Source of the DNA: Simonsiella muelleri ATCC 29453
GTDB taxonomy: Bacteria > Pseudomonadota > Gammaproteobacteria > Burkholderiales > Neisseriaceae
Length of the DNA stretch: 64,000 nt
Assembly: GCF_002951835.1 (NCBI RefSeq)
Contig: NZ_CP019448.1
Span: 1,178,001 to 1,242,000 of the forward strand
Direction: 5' to 3'
A program made the translations under genes and the position numbers. Position 1 is the first letter of the stretch, and each line of letters starts with the position of its first letter. Under the pieces are notes generated by a model. It saw only the letters and a list, made by a program, of their open reading frames with translations, did no database searches and had not been told where the DNA came from. Below, in pieces: positions 43,568 to 51,833 of this stretch.

Positions 43568-45229
43568 ATGTTATTGGCTCTTTCATTACGCGATTTTGTG
43601 ATTGTGGAACAATTAAATTTGGATTTTCAAAACGGATTTACCGTGTTAACAGGTGAAACGGGGGCTGGCAAATCCATTACATTAGATGCCTTATCTTTAT
43701 TGTTAGGCGACAAAGCCGATTACAGCCAAGTTCGCCATGGCGCAAAAGAAGCACAATTGTCCGCATTATTTGATGTGAGTGAACTATCTGATTTACAACA
43801 GGAATTGCGTGAACAAGGTTTGTTAGACACCGATAACAGTGAGTTATCTATTCGCCGCATCATTGATGCCAAAGGCAAAAGCCGCAGTTTCATCAATAAT
43901 CAAACCGCAACATTGGCACAATTAAAACAAATTGGTTCACAATTAATTGATATTCATGGACAAAATGCGCATCATTCGCTGAATCAGGAAATCGCACAAC
44001 GACAGTTGTTAGACGCATTTTCAGGCAGCCTGAATTTAGTAGAACAAACCAAAGCCAATTACCAAGCATGGCAAAACGCCAAACGCGTCCTAGAAAATGC
44101 CCAAACTCACGCCGAAAATCTCGCCATTGAGCGCGAACGCCTAGAGTGGCAACTGCATGAATTAGAACAATTAAATTTGGAAAATGGCGAATGGGAAACG
44201 CTGAATCAATCGCATGACAGTCTGGCTCATGCCGCCGAATTGCTTCAAGCCGCCAGCGAAGCGCAAGAGTTAGTAGACGGAGACAATGGTCTTCAAAAAC
44301 AAGTGTTTCGTTGCCAAAAAATTTTGGGTAAACTCGCAGATGTTGAGCCGCGTTTTGCTGAATCTTTGGCGATGTTGGCGAGTGTGGAAGCCGAATTGGG
44401 CGAAATTAGCCACTATTTGGGTGATGTGCTGAACGATGTGGAAATCAATCCCAATGAATTAGCCACAAAAGAACAACGTTTGCAAGAATTAATGAGCATG
44501 GCGCGAAAATACCGCGTTGAACCCGAAATGCTGCCTGAAAAATGGGCGGAAATTCAGGCAGCCTTGTACGATTTAGAAGCGGCTGCTGACATTGAATCGC
44601 TACAAAAGGCAGTGGCACAATCCGAAAGCGCGTACATGGAAACCGCACAAAAACTATCCGCCAAACGCCATCAAGCCGCCACACAATTAGCCGATGAAAC
44701 CACACGATATATGCAACATTTGGCAATGAAAGGCGCGAAATTTCATATTGAATTGCTGCCGTCCAGTCCGACTGCGCATGGTTTGGAGCAAGTGCAATAT
44801 CAGGTGGCGGCAAATAAAGGCAGTCAGTTGCGTCCATTAAATAAAGTAGCTTCGGGTGGTGAATTGGCACGGATTAGCTTGTCCATTCAGGTGGTTACCA
44901 GTCAATATACCCACGTTCCAACTTTGATTTTTGATGAAGTGGATACGGGCATTGGCGGAGGTGTGGCGGAAATTGTGGGGCGTGCGTTGCGGACGTTGGG
45001 TGGTAAACATCAGGTGTTGGCGGTAACCCATTTGCCGCAAGTTGCTGCGTGTGGTGAACATCATTGGCAGGTCGCCAAACACAGTAATGGCGAACAAACC
45101 ATTAGTGAAATCCATGTATTGGACAGTCAAACGCGTATTGATGAAATCGCCAGAATGCTGGGGGGCGAAAAAATTACCGCTACTACCAAACAACACGCAG
45201 CCGAAATGCTGGGTTTTCAGGCAGCCTGA
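43568..45229 (+). CDS. recN: DNA repair protein RecN
   Basis: SMC-like ATPase acting in double-strand-break repair. 553 residues: Walker A TGETGAGKSITLDAL at about 29-43, long coiled coils (about 150-380), the signature SGGELARISLS and Walker B LIFDEVDTGIGG. The ATG follows a DNA uptake sequence by 3 bases, which leaves only AAGG upstream as ribosome site. The C-terminal FQAA and the TGA stop are written by another uptake sequence. Monocistronic. Confidence 0.96.
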   Translation: MLLALSLRDFVIVEQLNLDFQNGFTVLTGETGAGKSITLDALSLLLGDKADYSQVRHGAKEAQLSALFDVSELSDLQQELREQGLLDTDNSELSIRRIIDAKGKSRSFINNQTATLAQLKQIGSQLIDIHGQNAHHSLNQEIAQRQLLDAFSGSLNLVEQTKANYQAWQNAKRVLENAQTHAENLAIERERLEWQLHELEQLNLENGEWETLNQSHDSLAHAAELLQAASEAQELVDGDNGLQKQVFRCQKILGKLADVEPRFAESLAMLASVEAELGEISHYLGDVLNDVEINPNELATKEQRLQELMSMARKYRVEPEMLPEKWAEIQAALYDLEAAADIESLQKAVAQSESAYMETAQKLSAKRHQAATQLADETTRYMQHLAMKGAKFHIELLPSSPTAHGLEQVQYQVAANKGSQLRPLNKVASGGELARISLSIQVVTSQYTHVPTLIFDEVDTGIGGGVAEIVGRALRTLGGKHQVLAVTHLPQVAACGEHHWQVAKHSNGEQTISEIHVLDSQTRIDEIARMLGGEKITATTKQHAAEMLGFQAA

Positions 45230-45247
45230 AACCTTTGAAAAACCTTA

Positions 45248-45263
45248 GAACCTATGTTCATAG
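45248..45263. mobile_element. left-end fragment of the GAACC MITE/IS family
   Basis: GAACCTATGTTCATAG, one mismatch to the left terminal repeat of the complete copy at 20888, preceded by TTA. The sequence beyond differs, so only the end is shared. Confidence 0.45.
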
Positions 45264-45304
45264 CCAACGTGAAATGATTTTTTGTTCCATTTGATGTGTA
45301 ATGC

Positions 45305-45343
45305 GAATTTCATGCCAATAGCGCTCCTATTAGCCTGAAATTC
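45305..45343. other. 17-bp hairpin upstream of ubiK
   Basis: Arms 45305-45321 and 45327-45343 pair at 15 of 17 positions around a loop of 5. No T-run follows. May be part of a decayed mobile element with the GAACC end at 45248. Confidence 0.55.
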
Positions 45344-45470
45344 AACGCAGCTTAAATTTAAATCCTATTTGATACACAAAAACAGGCCGTCCGATTTTTG
45401 TCATGTACCGAAAGGCTGCCTGAAAGTGATACAATCCATTTTTACCGTTTTTTTATTCAAGGAAATTATC

Positions 45471-45803
45471 ATGATTGCCAAACAATTATTTGACGAAATC
45501 ACGCAAAAATTAGGCGACACCATTGCCAACAGCCCTGCCAAAGATTTAGAGAAAAATGCTAAAGCCATGCTGAGCGGCGCATTCAATAAAATGGATTTGG
45601 TTACTCGTGAAGAATTTGACGTGCAACAACAAGTATTAATCAAAACACGTACCAAATTAAATGAATTAGAAACGCGCTTGGCAACTTTGGAAGCGATGAT
45701 GAATCCCAAACCACAAGAGCCAGTTGTTTACGAAACATTTGTTCACGATACAGCTCCTGTGGAAATTTTGGAAACCACAGAAAACAAAAAATCTGAAGAC
45801 TAA
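45471..45803 (+). CDS. ubiK: ubiquinone biosynthesis accessory factor UbiK
   Basis: A 110-residue protein of the YqiC/BMFP family, which helps organise the soluble ubiquinone-synthesis complex at lipid. The N-terminus MIAKQLFDEITQKLGDTI and the C-terminal coiled coil EEFDVQQQVLIKTRTKLNEL are characteristic. AAGGAAATTATC precedes the ATG; the frame is open upstream but without family similarity. The acidic tail after residue 80 is variable in the family. Confidence 0.9.
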   Translation: MIAKQLFDEITQKLGDTIANSPAKDLEKNAKAMLSGAFNKMDLVTREEFDVQQQVLIKTRTKLNELETRLATLEAMMNPKPQEPVVYETFVHDTAPVEILETTENKKSED

Positions 45804-45894
45804 TTTTTTAATCTGTACTTAATTTGTTATTTGATACAAATGATGGATACAGGTTTTTCATTTGTGATGATGATTTTTACACGAGAAAATCGGG

Positions 45895-45900
45895 TATAAT
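45895..45900 (+). promoter_or_regulatory. -10 box upstream of lpdA
   Basis: TATAAT 48 bases before the start codon, preceded by GGG; the -35 is not clear. Confidence 0.35.
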
Positions 45901-45948
45901 ATAAGACAGTTTTTTGTACTTTTATCTTGAACAAGAAAGGCTAAAATC

Positions 45949-47754
45949 ATGAGTTCAGTAGAATTAAAAGTCCCTGATATTGGCGGACATGAGAATGTGG
46001 ACATTATCGCTGTTGAAATCAAAGTAGGCGATACGGTTGAATTGGAACAAACATTAATCACATTGGAAACCGACAAAGCAACCATGGACGTGCCAGCTGA
46101 TGCAGCTGGTGTGGTTAAAGAAGTGTGCGTTAAAGTGGGCGACAAAATTTCTGAAGGCGGTGTGATTGCTGTGATTGAAGCATCAGGTTCGGCTGCTGTT
46201 GCCTCTGCTCCCAAAACTGAAGACAAACCTGCTGCCCCTGCACAAGTTGAAACACCTAAATCTGCTGTCCCTGCACCACAAGCAGCTAGTTTTTCAGGCA
46301 GCGCGGATGCTGAATACGATGTTGTTGTATTGGGTGGCGGTCCTGGTGGTTATTCTGCGGCATTTGCTGTGGCTGATGAAGGTCTGAAAGTAGCGATTGT
46401 TGAGCAATATTCAACATTAGGTGGCGTGTGTTTGAATGTGGGTTGTATTCCATCAAAAGCCCTGTTGCATAACGCTGCTGTGATTGATGAAGTGAAACAT
46501 TTAGCAGCTAACGGCATTAAATATACCGCGCCTGAAATTGATATTGATATGTTACGTGGCTACAAAGAAAAAGTTATTGGCAAATTAACAGGCGGTTTGG
46601 CTGGTATGGCAAAAGCGCGTAAAGTGGATTTAATCAAAGGTTTTGGTAAATTTGTGGGAGCGAACCACATTGAAGTGGCTTTGACCGAATCTACCCAATA
46701 CGAACAAGCCACCGAAACGGGCAGCAAAAAAACCGTTGCTTTCAAAAACTGTATCATCGCAGTGGGTAGTCGTGTGGTGAATTTGCCATTTATTCCAAAA
46801 GACCCACGTATTGTGGACAGTACAGGTGCATTGGAATTGCGTCAAATCCCTGAAAAAATGTTGATTATCGGTGGTGGTATCATCGGTTTGGAGATGGGTA
46901 CGGTTTACAGCACATTGGGTGCACGTTTGGATGTGGTAGAAATGATGGACGGTTTGATGCAAGGTGCTGACCGTGATTTGGTTAAAGTATGGGAAAAAAT
47001 GAACGCGCATCGCTTTGACAACATCATGACGAAAACCAAAACCGTTGCGGTTGAAGCCAAAGAAGATGGCATTTACGTTACATTTGAAGGTGAAAAAGCC
47101 CCAGCCGAACCACAACGCTATGATTTGGTATTGGTTGCAGCAGGTCGCGTGCCAAACGGTAAATTGTGCGATGCGGAAAAAGCTGGCGTGGCAGTTACCG
47201 AACTCGGTTTCATTGAAGTGGACAAACAACAACGTACCAACGTGCCACACATTTACGCCATTGGTGATGTCGTGGGACAACCCATGTTGGCACACAAAGC
47301 CGTTCACGAAGGACACGTTGCTGCTGAAAACTGCGCTGGACATAAAGCATTTTTTGATGCGCGTGTGATTCCAGGTGTGGCGTACACTGATCCAGAAGTG
47401 GCTTGGGTGGGTGTTACCGAAGAAATCGCCAAACGCGATGGCATCAAAATCACCAAATCTGTGTTCCCATGGGCAGCAAGTGGCCGCGCGATTGCCAATG
47501 GTCGTGATGAAGGCTTCACTAAATTGATTTTTGATGCTGAAACAGGTCATATTATCGGTGGTGGCATTGTTGGCACACACGCGGGCGATATGATTGGCGA
47601 AATTTGCTTGGCGATTGAGATGGGTTGCGATGCAGAAGACATTGGCAAAACCATTCATCCACACCCAACTTTGGGTGAATCCATCGGTATGGCAGCGGAA
47701 GTGGCTAACGGTACTTGTACCGATTTGCCGCCACAAAAGAAAGCCAAAAAATAA
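45949..47754 (+). CDS. lpdA: dihydrolipoyl dehydrogenase with N-terminal lipoyl domain
   Basis: E3 component of pyruvate dehydrogenase, 601 residues. Residues 1-80 are a lipoyl domain with the modifiable Lys in ETDKATMDV, joined by an Ala/Pro linker (about 85-115) to the flavoenzyme. The latter has FAD loop VVLGGGPGGYSAA, redox disulphide GGVCLNVGCIPSK, NAD loop IIGGGIIGLEMG and C-terminal HPHPTLGE. This lipoyl-E3 architecture is that of neisserial P64k. The E1 and E2 genes usually upstream are not here. An uptake-sequence terminator follows. Confidence 0.96.
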   Translation: MSSVELKVPDIGGHENVDIIAVEIKVGDTVELEQTLITLETDKATMDVPADAAGVVKEVCVKVGDKISEGGVIAVIEASGSAAVASAPKTEDKPAAPAQVETPKSAVPAPQAASFSGSADAEYDVVVLGGGPGGYSAAFAVADEGLKVAIVEQYSTLGGVCLNVGCIPSKALLHNAAVIDEVKHLAANGIKYTAPEIDIDMLRGYKEKVIGKLTGGLAGMAKARKVDLIKGFGKFVGANHIEVALTESTQYEQATETGSKKTVAFKNCIIAVGSRVVNLPFIPKDPRIVDSTGALELRQIPEKMLIIGGGIIGLEMGTVYSTLGARLDVVEMMDGLMQGADRDLVKVWEKMNAHRFDNIMTKTKTVAVEAKEDGIYVTFEGEKAPAEPQRYDLVLVAAGRVPNGKLCDAEKAGVAVTELGFIEVDKQQRTNVPHIYAIGDVVGQPMLAHKAVHEGHVAAENCAGHKAFFDARVIPGVAYTDPEVAWVGVTEEIAKRDGIKITKSVFPWAASGRAIANGRDEGFTKLIFDAETGHIIGGGIVGTHAGDMIGEICLAIEMGCDAEDIGKTIHPHPTLGESIGMAAEVANGTCTDLPPQKKAKK

Positions 47755-47781
47755 TTTAATTTTTTGATTTTTAAAATATTG

Positions 47782-47814
47782 AGGCAGCCTGAAAAAAATT
47801 TCAGGCTGCTTTTT
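47782..47814 (+). terminator. terminator of lpdA
   Basis: Inverted pair of DNA uptake sequences with a 4-base loop and T5. Confidence 0.85.
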
Positions 47815-47845
47815 AAGTCAATATCGGGACTATTGGCTTTAAAAG

Positions 47846-47880
47846 CCAACGCAGCAGTATTTTTATTTTAAGCGACTATA
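47846..47880. repeat. right-end fragment of the TATAGTCG element family
   Basis: The stretch CAACGCAGCAGTATTTTTA through AGCGACTATA matches the right part of the element at 49595-49700. The following ACAACAGG also occurs at 28337 after a CACTATA end. Confidence 0.5.
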
Positions 47881-47891
47881 ACAACAGGGAT

Positions 47892-48800
47892 TTAATTTTT
47901 CTCTTCTAACCAACCGCCCAAATGTCCCACCAATTCCAAAATCATTTCTGACACACTTTGCGCCATTAAAATTTGCGATGCGAAAGCCAAACTGGCAGCA
48001 TCATCGCCGTTTTGTTCAGCTTCTTCTTGTAAAACATCAAGATATTGAATACGCTTGAGTGTGAAATCTGATGTCAATACAAATGCGATTTGTTCACGCC
48101 ACACCAAACCCAATTGCGTAACGGATTTGCCTGTTTTGACTAATTGCACCACTTCATCTGCCGTCAAATCTTGTTTTGCGACTTTGACGATAGGCGCAAT
48201 GTCGCCTGTGCCTTTTAGTTCACAATCGCTGTCCAGTTCAAAACCGCCCGCCGCCGCGCCTTTGAGTAGCCAATCGGTCATTAAGGTGCTGGGAGATTGT
48301 TGGGTGCGTGGCAAATGTACGTCCAAGCCGCCCAAGGCTTCTCGTAATTTGCCAATCATGTTTTCAGATTTGGTCGCAGATGCATGATTGACAAATAAGA
48401 AGCCGTGTTTGGTGTCGCAAACAGCAAAGGTTTTACTGCTACGCGTGAATGCACGTGGTAATAATGTATCAGTAATCTGTTCTTTTAATTCTGTTTTTTC
48501 TTTTCTGCCAACTTTGCGATTTTCATTTTCTTGAATTTCGTTGATTTTATCATCTAAAAATTCACGAATTACCGCAGCAGGTAAAACTTTATCTGAGCGT
48601 TTGAGTGCAACCGACCAAGTGAAATCAGCAGGAAACACCAATTCAGGTGAAAAGTTTTGTGGCGCAGCAAATCCTTCACTAAACCAATCCAAACCCATTA
48701 CAGGCGAAAATTCAGCTGTTGCCAGCTTTTCGGATAATGTATCCAATTCGGGCAATTGTGTGATATTAATTGGAAAAAAACTGATTTGTTTGAACCACAT
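47892..48800 (-). CDS. rdgC: recombination-associated protein RdgC
   Basis: Ring-forming double-strand DNA-binding protein that limits RecA filament assembly; in Neisseria it is needed for normal pilin variation. The 302 residues match the family: MWFKQISFFPIN at the start, MGLDWFSEGFAAP, and GGFELDSDCEL. GAG precedes the ATG weakly. Convergent with lpdA. Confidence 0.94.
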   Translation of the reverse strand: MWFKQISFFPINITQLPELDTLSEKLATAEFSPVMGLDWFSEGFAAPQNFSPELVFPADFTWSVALKRSDKVLPAAVIREFLDDKINEIQENENRKVGRKEKTELKEQITDTLLPRAFTRSSKTFAVCDTKHGFLFVNHASATKSENMIGKLREALGGLDVHLPRTQQSPSTLMTDWLLKGAAAGGFELDSDCELKGTGDIAPIVKVAKQDLTADEVVQLVKTGKSVTQLGLVWREQIAFVLTSDFTLKRIQYLDVLQEEAEQNGDDAASLAFASQILMAQSVSEMILELVGHLGGWLEEKN

Positions 48801-48860
48801 AATACGTCTCTACTCTTAAAAAGTGGGCAATTATAGCATTTTCAGGCTGCCTGAAATAGG

Positions 48861-48935
48861 GCAAATGACCATTCATCTATACGTTTGCTGTTTGGTTGGA
48901 GAATCAGTATCTATCATAGTCGAATGGTCATTTGC
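48861..48935. repeat. 75-bp inverted-repeat element
   Basis: GCAAATGACCATTC (48861-48874) and its exact inverse (48922-48935) enclose 47 bases. A related right-hand end, GAATGGTCATTTTCGC, occurs at 19374. Small non-coding element or hairpin; it lies between rdgC and fxsA. Confidence 0.5.
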
Positions 48936-49001
48936 TTGATGATTAATATTGTGTTGATTTTAATTGAATGATATTTCTTTTTGCTTGAAAGATTTTTATG
49001 G

Positions 49002-49490
49002 TTAATGTTTAATTATATCATCATGATTTTGTTTGATTTTGTTATTGCGGACGATATAATCACCTTCAATGACATCGTCTTGATTTTGATGTTTGCTGTG
49101 ATGTGTGTATTCAAAACCGTTTTGTCGCGCTGTATCTGAAAAAATATCACTTTGTTTTTTATCCGTTTTATTGTTAAATTGAAACGGCGCAAGCAACAAC
49201 AAACCCAAAGCGCTGGACAAAAATCCAGTCGGTAACGCCAACAAGAAACCCGCTAACGGTACACGAACAGGAAACAACATATCGTAAAACGACATACCAC
49301 CGCGTAAAAATTGCCCAGCCATTAAGGCTTTAGCGACATTCAAATTATTTCGCAGCAGCGCACCGCCCACGATAAATCCCAAAATAATCAATACAAAAGT
49401 GGTTAGTCCCCCCAGCCAACTCGCCACCCAAAATAAGCTGAAAAATTCCAGAACCATACCCGCAAAAAAGAAAATACCCAAATACTGCAT
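49002..49490 (-). CDS. fxsA: FxsA-family membrane protein
   Basis: A 162-residue cytoplasmic membrane protein; E. coli FxsA overproduction suppresses F-plasmid exclusion of phage T7. The core has hydrophobic segments at about 3-20, 26-45 and 76-100, with GGALLRNNLNVAKALMAGQ and FPVRVPLAGFLLALPTGF typical of the family. The C-terminal 55 residues are charged, with many Lys, Asn and His. AAAGGT lies before the chosen ATG; 46 upstream codons were rejected as non-homologous. Confidence 0.88.
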   Translation of the reverse strand: MQYLGIFFFAGMVLEFFSLFWVASWLGGLTTFVLIILGFIVGGALLRNNLNVAKALMAGQFLRGGMSFYDMLFPVRVPLAGFLLALPTGFLSSALGLLLLAPFQFNNKTDKKQSDIFSDTARQNGFEYTHHSKHQNQDDVIEGDYIVRNNKIKQNHDDIIKH

Positions 49491-49879
49491 ATTGATTACC
49501 TTTCTATTAAACATATTAGCAAAATAACGACAATTACGTGAATTTGCAAGCCAAAATTTTTCAGGCTGCCTGTAAAAATGGGTAAATTCACCCATGTAGT
49601 CGTTTGAAATAAAAACAGGGCAAGGCAACCGCCGCGTACATCTTTAAGTACATAAAAGAAGTAGACAACGCAATTGTATTTTTAATTTTAAACGATTATA
49701 AATACCTTTATTATTTGATTATAATGAATTAAGTAGCCATCATAACGTTATTCGTTATTGCGTCAAGCGTTATGATGAATAAATACGCAAATCAGGCAGC
49801 CTGAAAAAATCATATTTACATCACTTAACGAAAATTTTATAATGAAATTTAATCGTTAAACCACTGAAAGGGCAGTATT
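49491..49879. other. 389-bp divergent region fxsA/AhpD-like gene
   Basis: Contains uptake sequences at about 49558 and 49795, the 106-bp element at 49595-49700 and an AACGTTATTCGTTATTGCGT stretch of unknown meaning. No gene supported. Confidence 0.6.
49595..49700. mobile_element. Correia-like MITE with TATAGTCG ends
   Basis: About 106 bases. The left end TAGTCGTTTGAAATAAAAAC and the right end inverse of TATAATCGTTTAAAATTAAAA are imperfect inverted repeats, and the interior CAAGGCAACCGCCGCGTACA resembles Correia-element interiors. Length matches short Correia elements (about 105), but the ends differ from the TATAGTGG type at 53261. Confidence 0.65.
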
Positions 49880-50359
49880 ATGCGTAAACGTGAACCCGCG
49901 CGATTAGATTTCAACGAAATTGGTAAACGCTATGACAATGTGATTCGCCAAGTAGAGGGTTTGTTGGCAGAAAATACCATTGAACCGAAATTGCGTGAAT
50001 TGGTCAAAATTCGCGCTGCTCAAATCAATGGAAGCTTGTTTCATGTGGATAAACATGTGAAATTAGCCAAATCATTAGGCGAACAAGAATTGCGTTTGCA
50101 TCATTTATCTATTTGGTATGATTCAGATTTATTCAGTGACCGCGAACGCGCTGCGCTGCAATGGACTGAATTGTTGACTAAATTATGTGGTCATGGTGTT
50201 TCGCGAAAAGATTATGATTATATTAAAGATTTTTTTAGTGAAGAAGAATTGGTAGATTTGAGTTTCATCATTGCCACAGCCAATTCGCGCCATCGTTTAG
50301 CGGCGGCTTTTTTGCCTGAAGTGGGCGTAGAAGACAATTGGTTGGGTTTTACTAAATAA
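49880..50359 (+). CDS. carboxymuconolactone-decarboxylase/AhpD-like protein lacking catalytic cysteines
   Basis: A 159-residue all-helical protein of the CMD/AhpD family. Active alkylhydroperoxidase members have NGCxxCxxxH; here the motif reads NGSLFHVDKH, so both cysteines are replaced (Ser and His) while the final His stays. The rest (RELVKIRAAQING, YDSDLFSDRERAALQWTELL) is normal. Redox activity through a CxxC pair is therefore not expected; another chemistry or a binding role is possible. GAAAGG precedes the ATG. Single gene with a terminator downstream. Confidence 0.8.
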   Translation: MRKREPARLDFNEIGKRYDNVIRQVEGLLAENTIEPKLRELVKIRAAQINGSLFHVDKHVKLAKSLGEQELRLHHLSIWYDSDLFSDRERAALQWTELLTKLCGHGVSRKDYDYIKDFFSEEELVDLSFIIATANSRHRLAAAFLPEVGVEDNWLGFTK

Positions 50360-50411
50360 TTTTGTCATCATTTTTCAGGTCGCCTGATTTTTTAGGCAGC
50401 CTGAAAATACA

Positions 50412-50446
50412 AATGTCGCTGATAAATTAGCGACATTTTTTATTTT
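50412..50446 (+). terminator. intrinsic terminator after the AhpD-like gene
   Basis: AATGTCGCT (50412-50420) and AGCGACATT (50429-50437) with loop of 8 and a T-run. Just upstream, an inverted pair of imperfect uptake sequences (about 50372-50407) may form a second hairpin. Confidence 0.85.
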
Positions 50447-50454
50447 GAATCAGA

Positions 50455-51126
50455 ATGTTGAATATGGATTGGCTGACTTTGTTTTTGTTGGGATTTTTTG
50501 GTGGAACGCATTGTGTGGGGATGTGTGGCGGTTTGAGTAGTGCGTTTGCGTTGCAATTACCTGTGCATATTCCACGTATTCTGTTGATTTTTTTGATGAA
50601 TATTGGGCGGTTGTTGAGCTATACATTGATTGGTGTGTTGATGGGGGCGTTGTCGCAATTTGGTTTTTTGTTGGACGAGACACATCATTTGCAAATGGCT
50701 TTGTATATTTTAGCTAATTTATTGTTATTATTAATGGGTTTGTATTTGGCAGGTATATTTTCGGTGGCAGCGAAAATTGAATTGATTGGCAAGCCTGTGT
50801 GGCGTAAATTGAATCCATTACTGAATAAATTGTTGCCTATTCAATCTGTTGCAGGTTGCTTTGGGGTTGGGGTGTTGTGGGGATGGTTGCCGTGTGGTTT
50901 GGTGTACAATGCGTCTTTGTATGCGCTGGGAAGCGGGTCGGCGGTGCAGGGCGGATGGTTGATGTTGGCGTTTGGTTTGGGGACGCTGCCGAATTTGTTG
51001 GCGATGGGGGCGTTTGCAGCACAACTAAAAGGCATTTTACAAAATCGTTGGGTACGGTTGGTGGCGGGATTGTTGGTAAGTGGCTGGGCGGTTTGGTGTT
51101 TGGTTAAAATTTGGGTGGTGTCCTGA
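50455..51126 (+). CDS. TauE/SafE-like membrane protein (UreH_2 type)
   Basis: A 223-residue inner-membrane protein with about six helices. The N-terminal GGTHCVGMCGG and the mid-protein LWGWLPCGLVYNASLYALGSGS mark the UreH_2 subgroup of the sulfite-exporter superfamily, often found beside cytochrome oxidase or copper genes and probably handling metal ions. No such neighbours are here, so the ligand is unknown. The ATG lies 9 bases after the T-run of the preceding terminator; a second ATG three codons on is possible. Confidence 0.8.
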   Translation: MLNMDWLTLFLLGFFGGTHCVGMCGGLSSAFALQLPVHIPRILLIFLMNIGRLLSYTLIGVLMGALSQFGFLLDETHHLQMALYILANLLLLLMGLYLAGIFSVAAKIELIGKPVWRKLNPLLNKLLPIQSVAGCFGVGVLWGWLPCGLVYNASLYALGSGSAVQGGWLMLAFGLGTLPNLLAMGAFAAQLKGILQNRWVRLVAGLLVSGWAVWCLVKIWVVS

Positions 51127-51305
51127 AAAGTGTGCTGTCTCAAAATACCGTCATTCTCGTGTCAGTTTTTTAATAAGAAAATTGGATTCCCTCATTCGCG
51201 AAAATGACGATACGTTCTATTTTCAGGCTGCCTGAAACTTGTATTTTCGTAAATTTATTAGGATAATCCGTTTTTTTCTTTATTTGATTGTGTAAGGATT
51301 GTTCA

Positions 51306-51764
51306 ATGAAAAAATTAGCTTTGATTTTAATGACTTCTATTTTGATGACTGCTTGTGCAGGTTCTGGCACAACAGCCAGCAATGACACTTCTGCAGGCAT
51401 CGGTGGTGCGATTGGCAGTATTTTTAATGGTGGCAGCTCAAGCCGTGGCGAGACGAGTTCTGGTGCAAAAGGTATTACAGCCAGCTTGATTAAAATGTAT
51501 GTGAATAACCAATGTGTTAGCAATTTGCAAGCGCGTCAAGAATGGCGTTTGGCATCTTTAGCCATGACGGCTGAAAAACAAGCTGAATGGGAAGGGAAAA
51601 TTTGCGGTTGCGTGAGCGAAGAAGCGCCAAACCAAGTAACCGCTGCCGATTTGGCAAGTGCCATGACTGAAGCGGGTCGCACCAAATTGATGACTGAAAT
51701 TACTGCTAAAACCGTAACCGCTTGTTATAAACGTTTATTTACCGGTATGGTAACAGGCAAATAA
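51306..51764 (+). CDS. small lipoprotein with conserved cysteines
   Basis: A 152-residue lipoprotein: the signal peptide MKKLALILMTSILMTAC ends in lipobox LMTAC. The mature part begins with a Gly/Ser/Thr-rich linker (to about 55), then a helical domain with four Cys (NNQCVS, KICGCV, TACYK), two of them close together, suggesting disulphides. I do not recognise the family. AAGGA precedes the ATG; the earlier in-frame start would spoil the signal peptide. Flanked by its own uptake-sequence terminator. Confidence 0.75.
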   Translation: MKKLALILMTSILMTACAGSGTTASNDTSAGIGGAIGSIFNGGSSSRGETSSGAKGITASLIKMYVNNQCVSNLQARQEWRLASLAMTAEKQAEWEGKICGCVSEEAPNQVTAADLASAMTEAGRTKLMTEITAKTVTACYKRLFTGMVTGK

Positions 51765-51770
51765 TTTTCT

Positions 51771-51808
51771 CAGGCAGCCTGAAGCGGATTTTTCAGGCTG
51801 CTTTTTTC
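51771..51808 (+). terminator. terminator after the lipoprotein gene
   Basis: Inverted pair of DNA uptake sequences (51771-51783 and 51792-51801) followed by T6. Confidence 0.85.
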
Positions 51809-51833
51809 AAATTTATTCAATAGGATAATGGTT

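Noticed and set aside
46630..47736. 368-codon open frame antisense to lpdA
   Set aside because: Its Phe/His/Asn-rich protein is what the complement of the well-conserved lpdA codons gives; no ribosome site and no homology.
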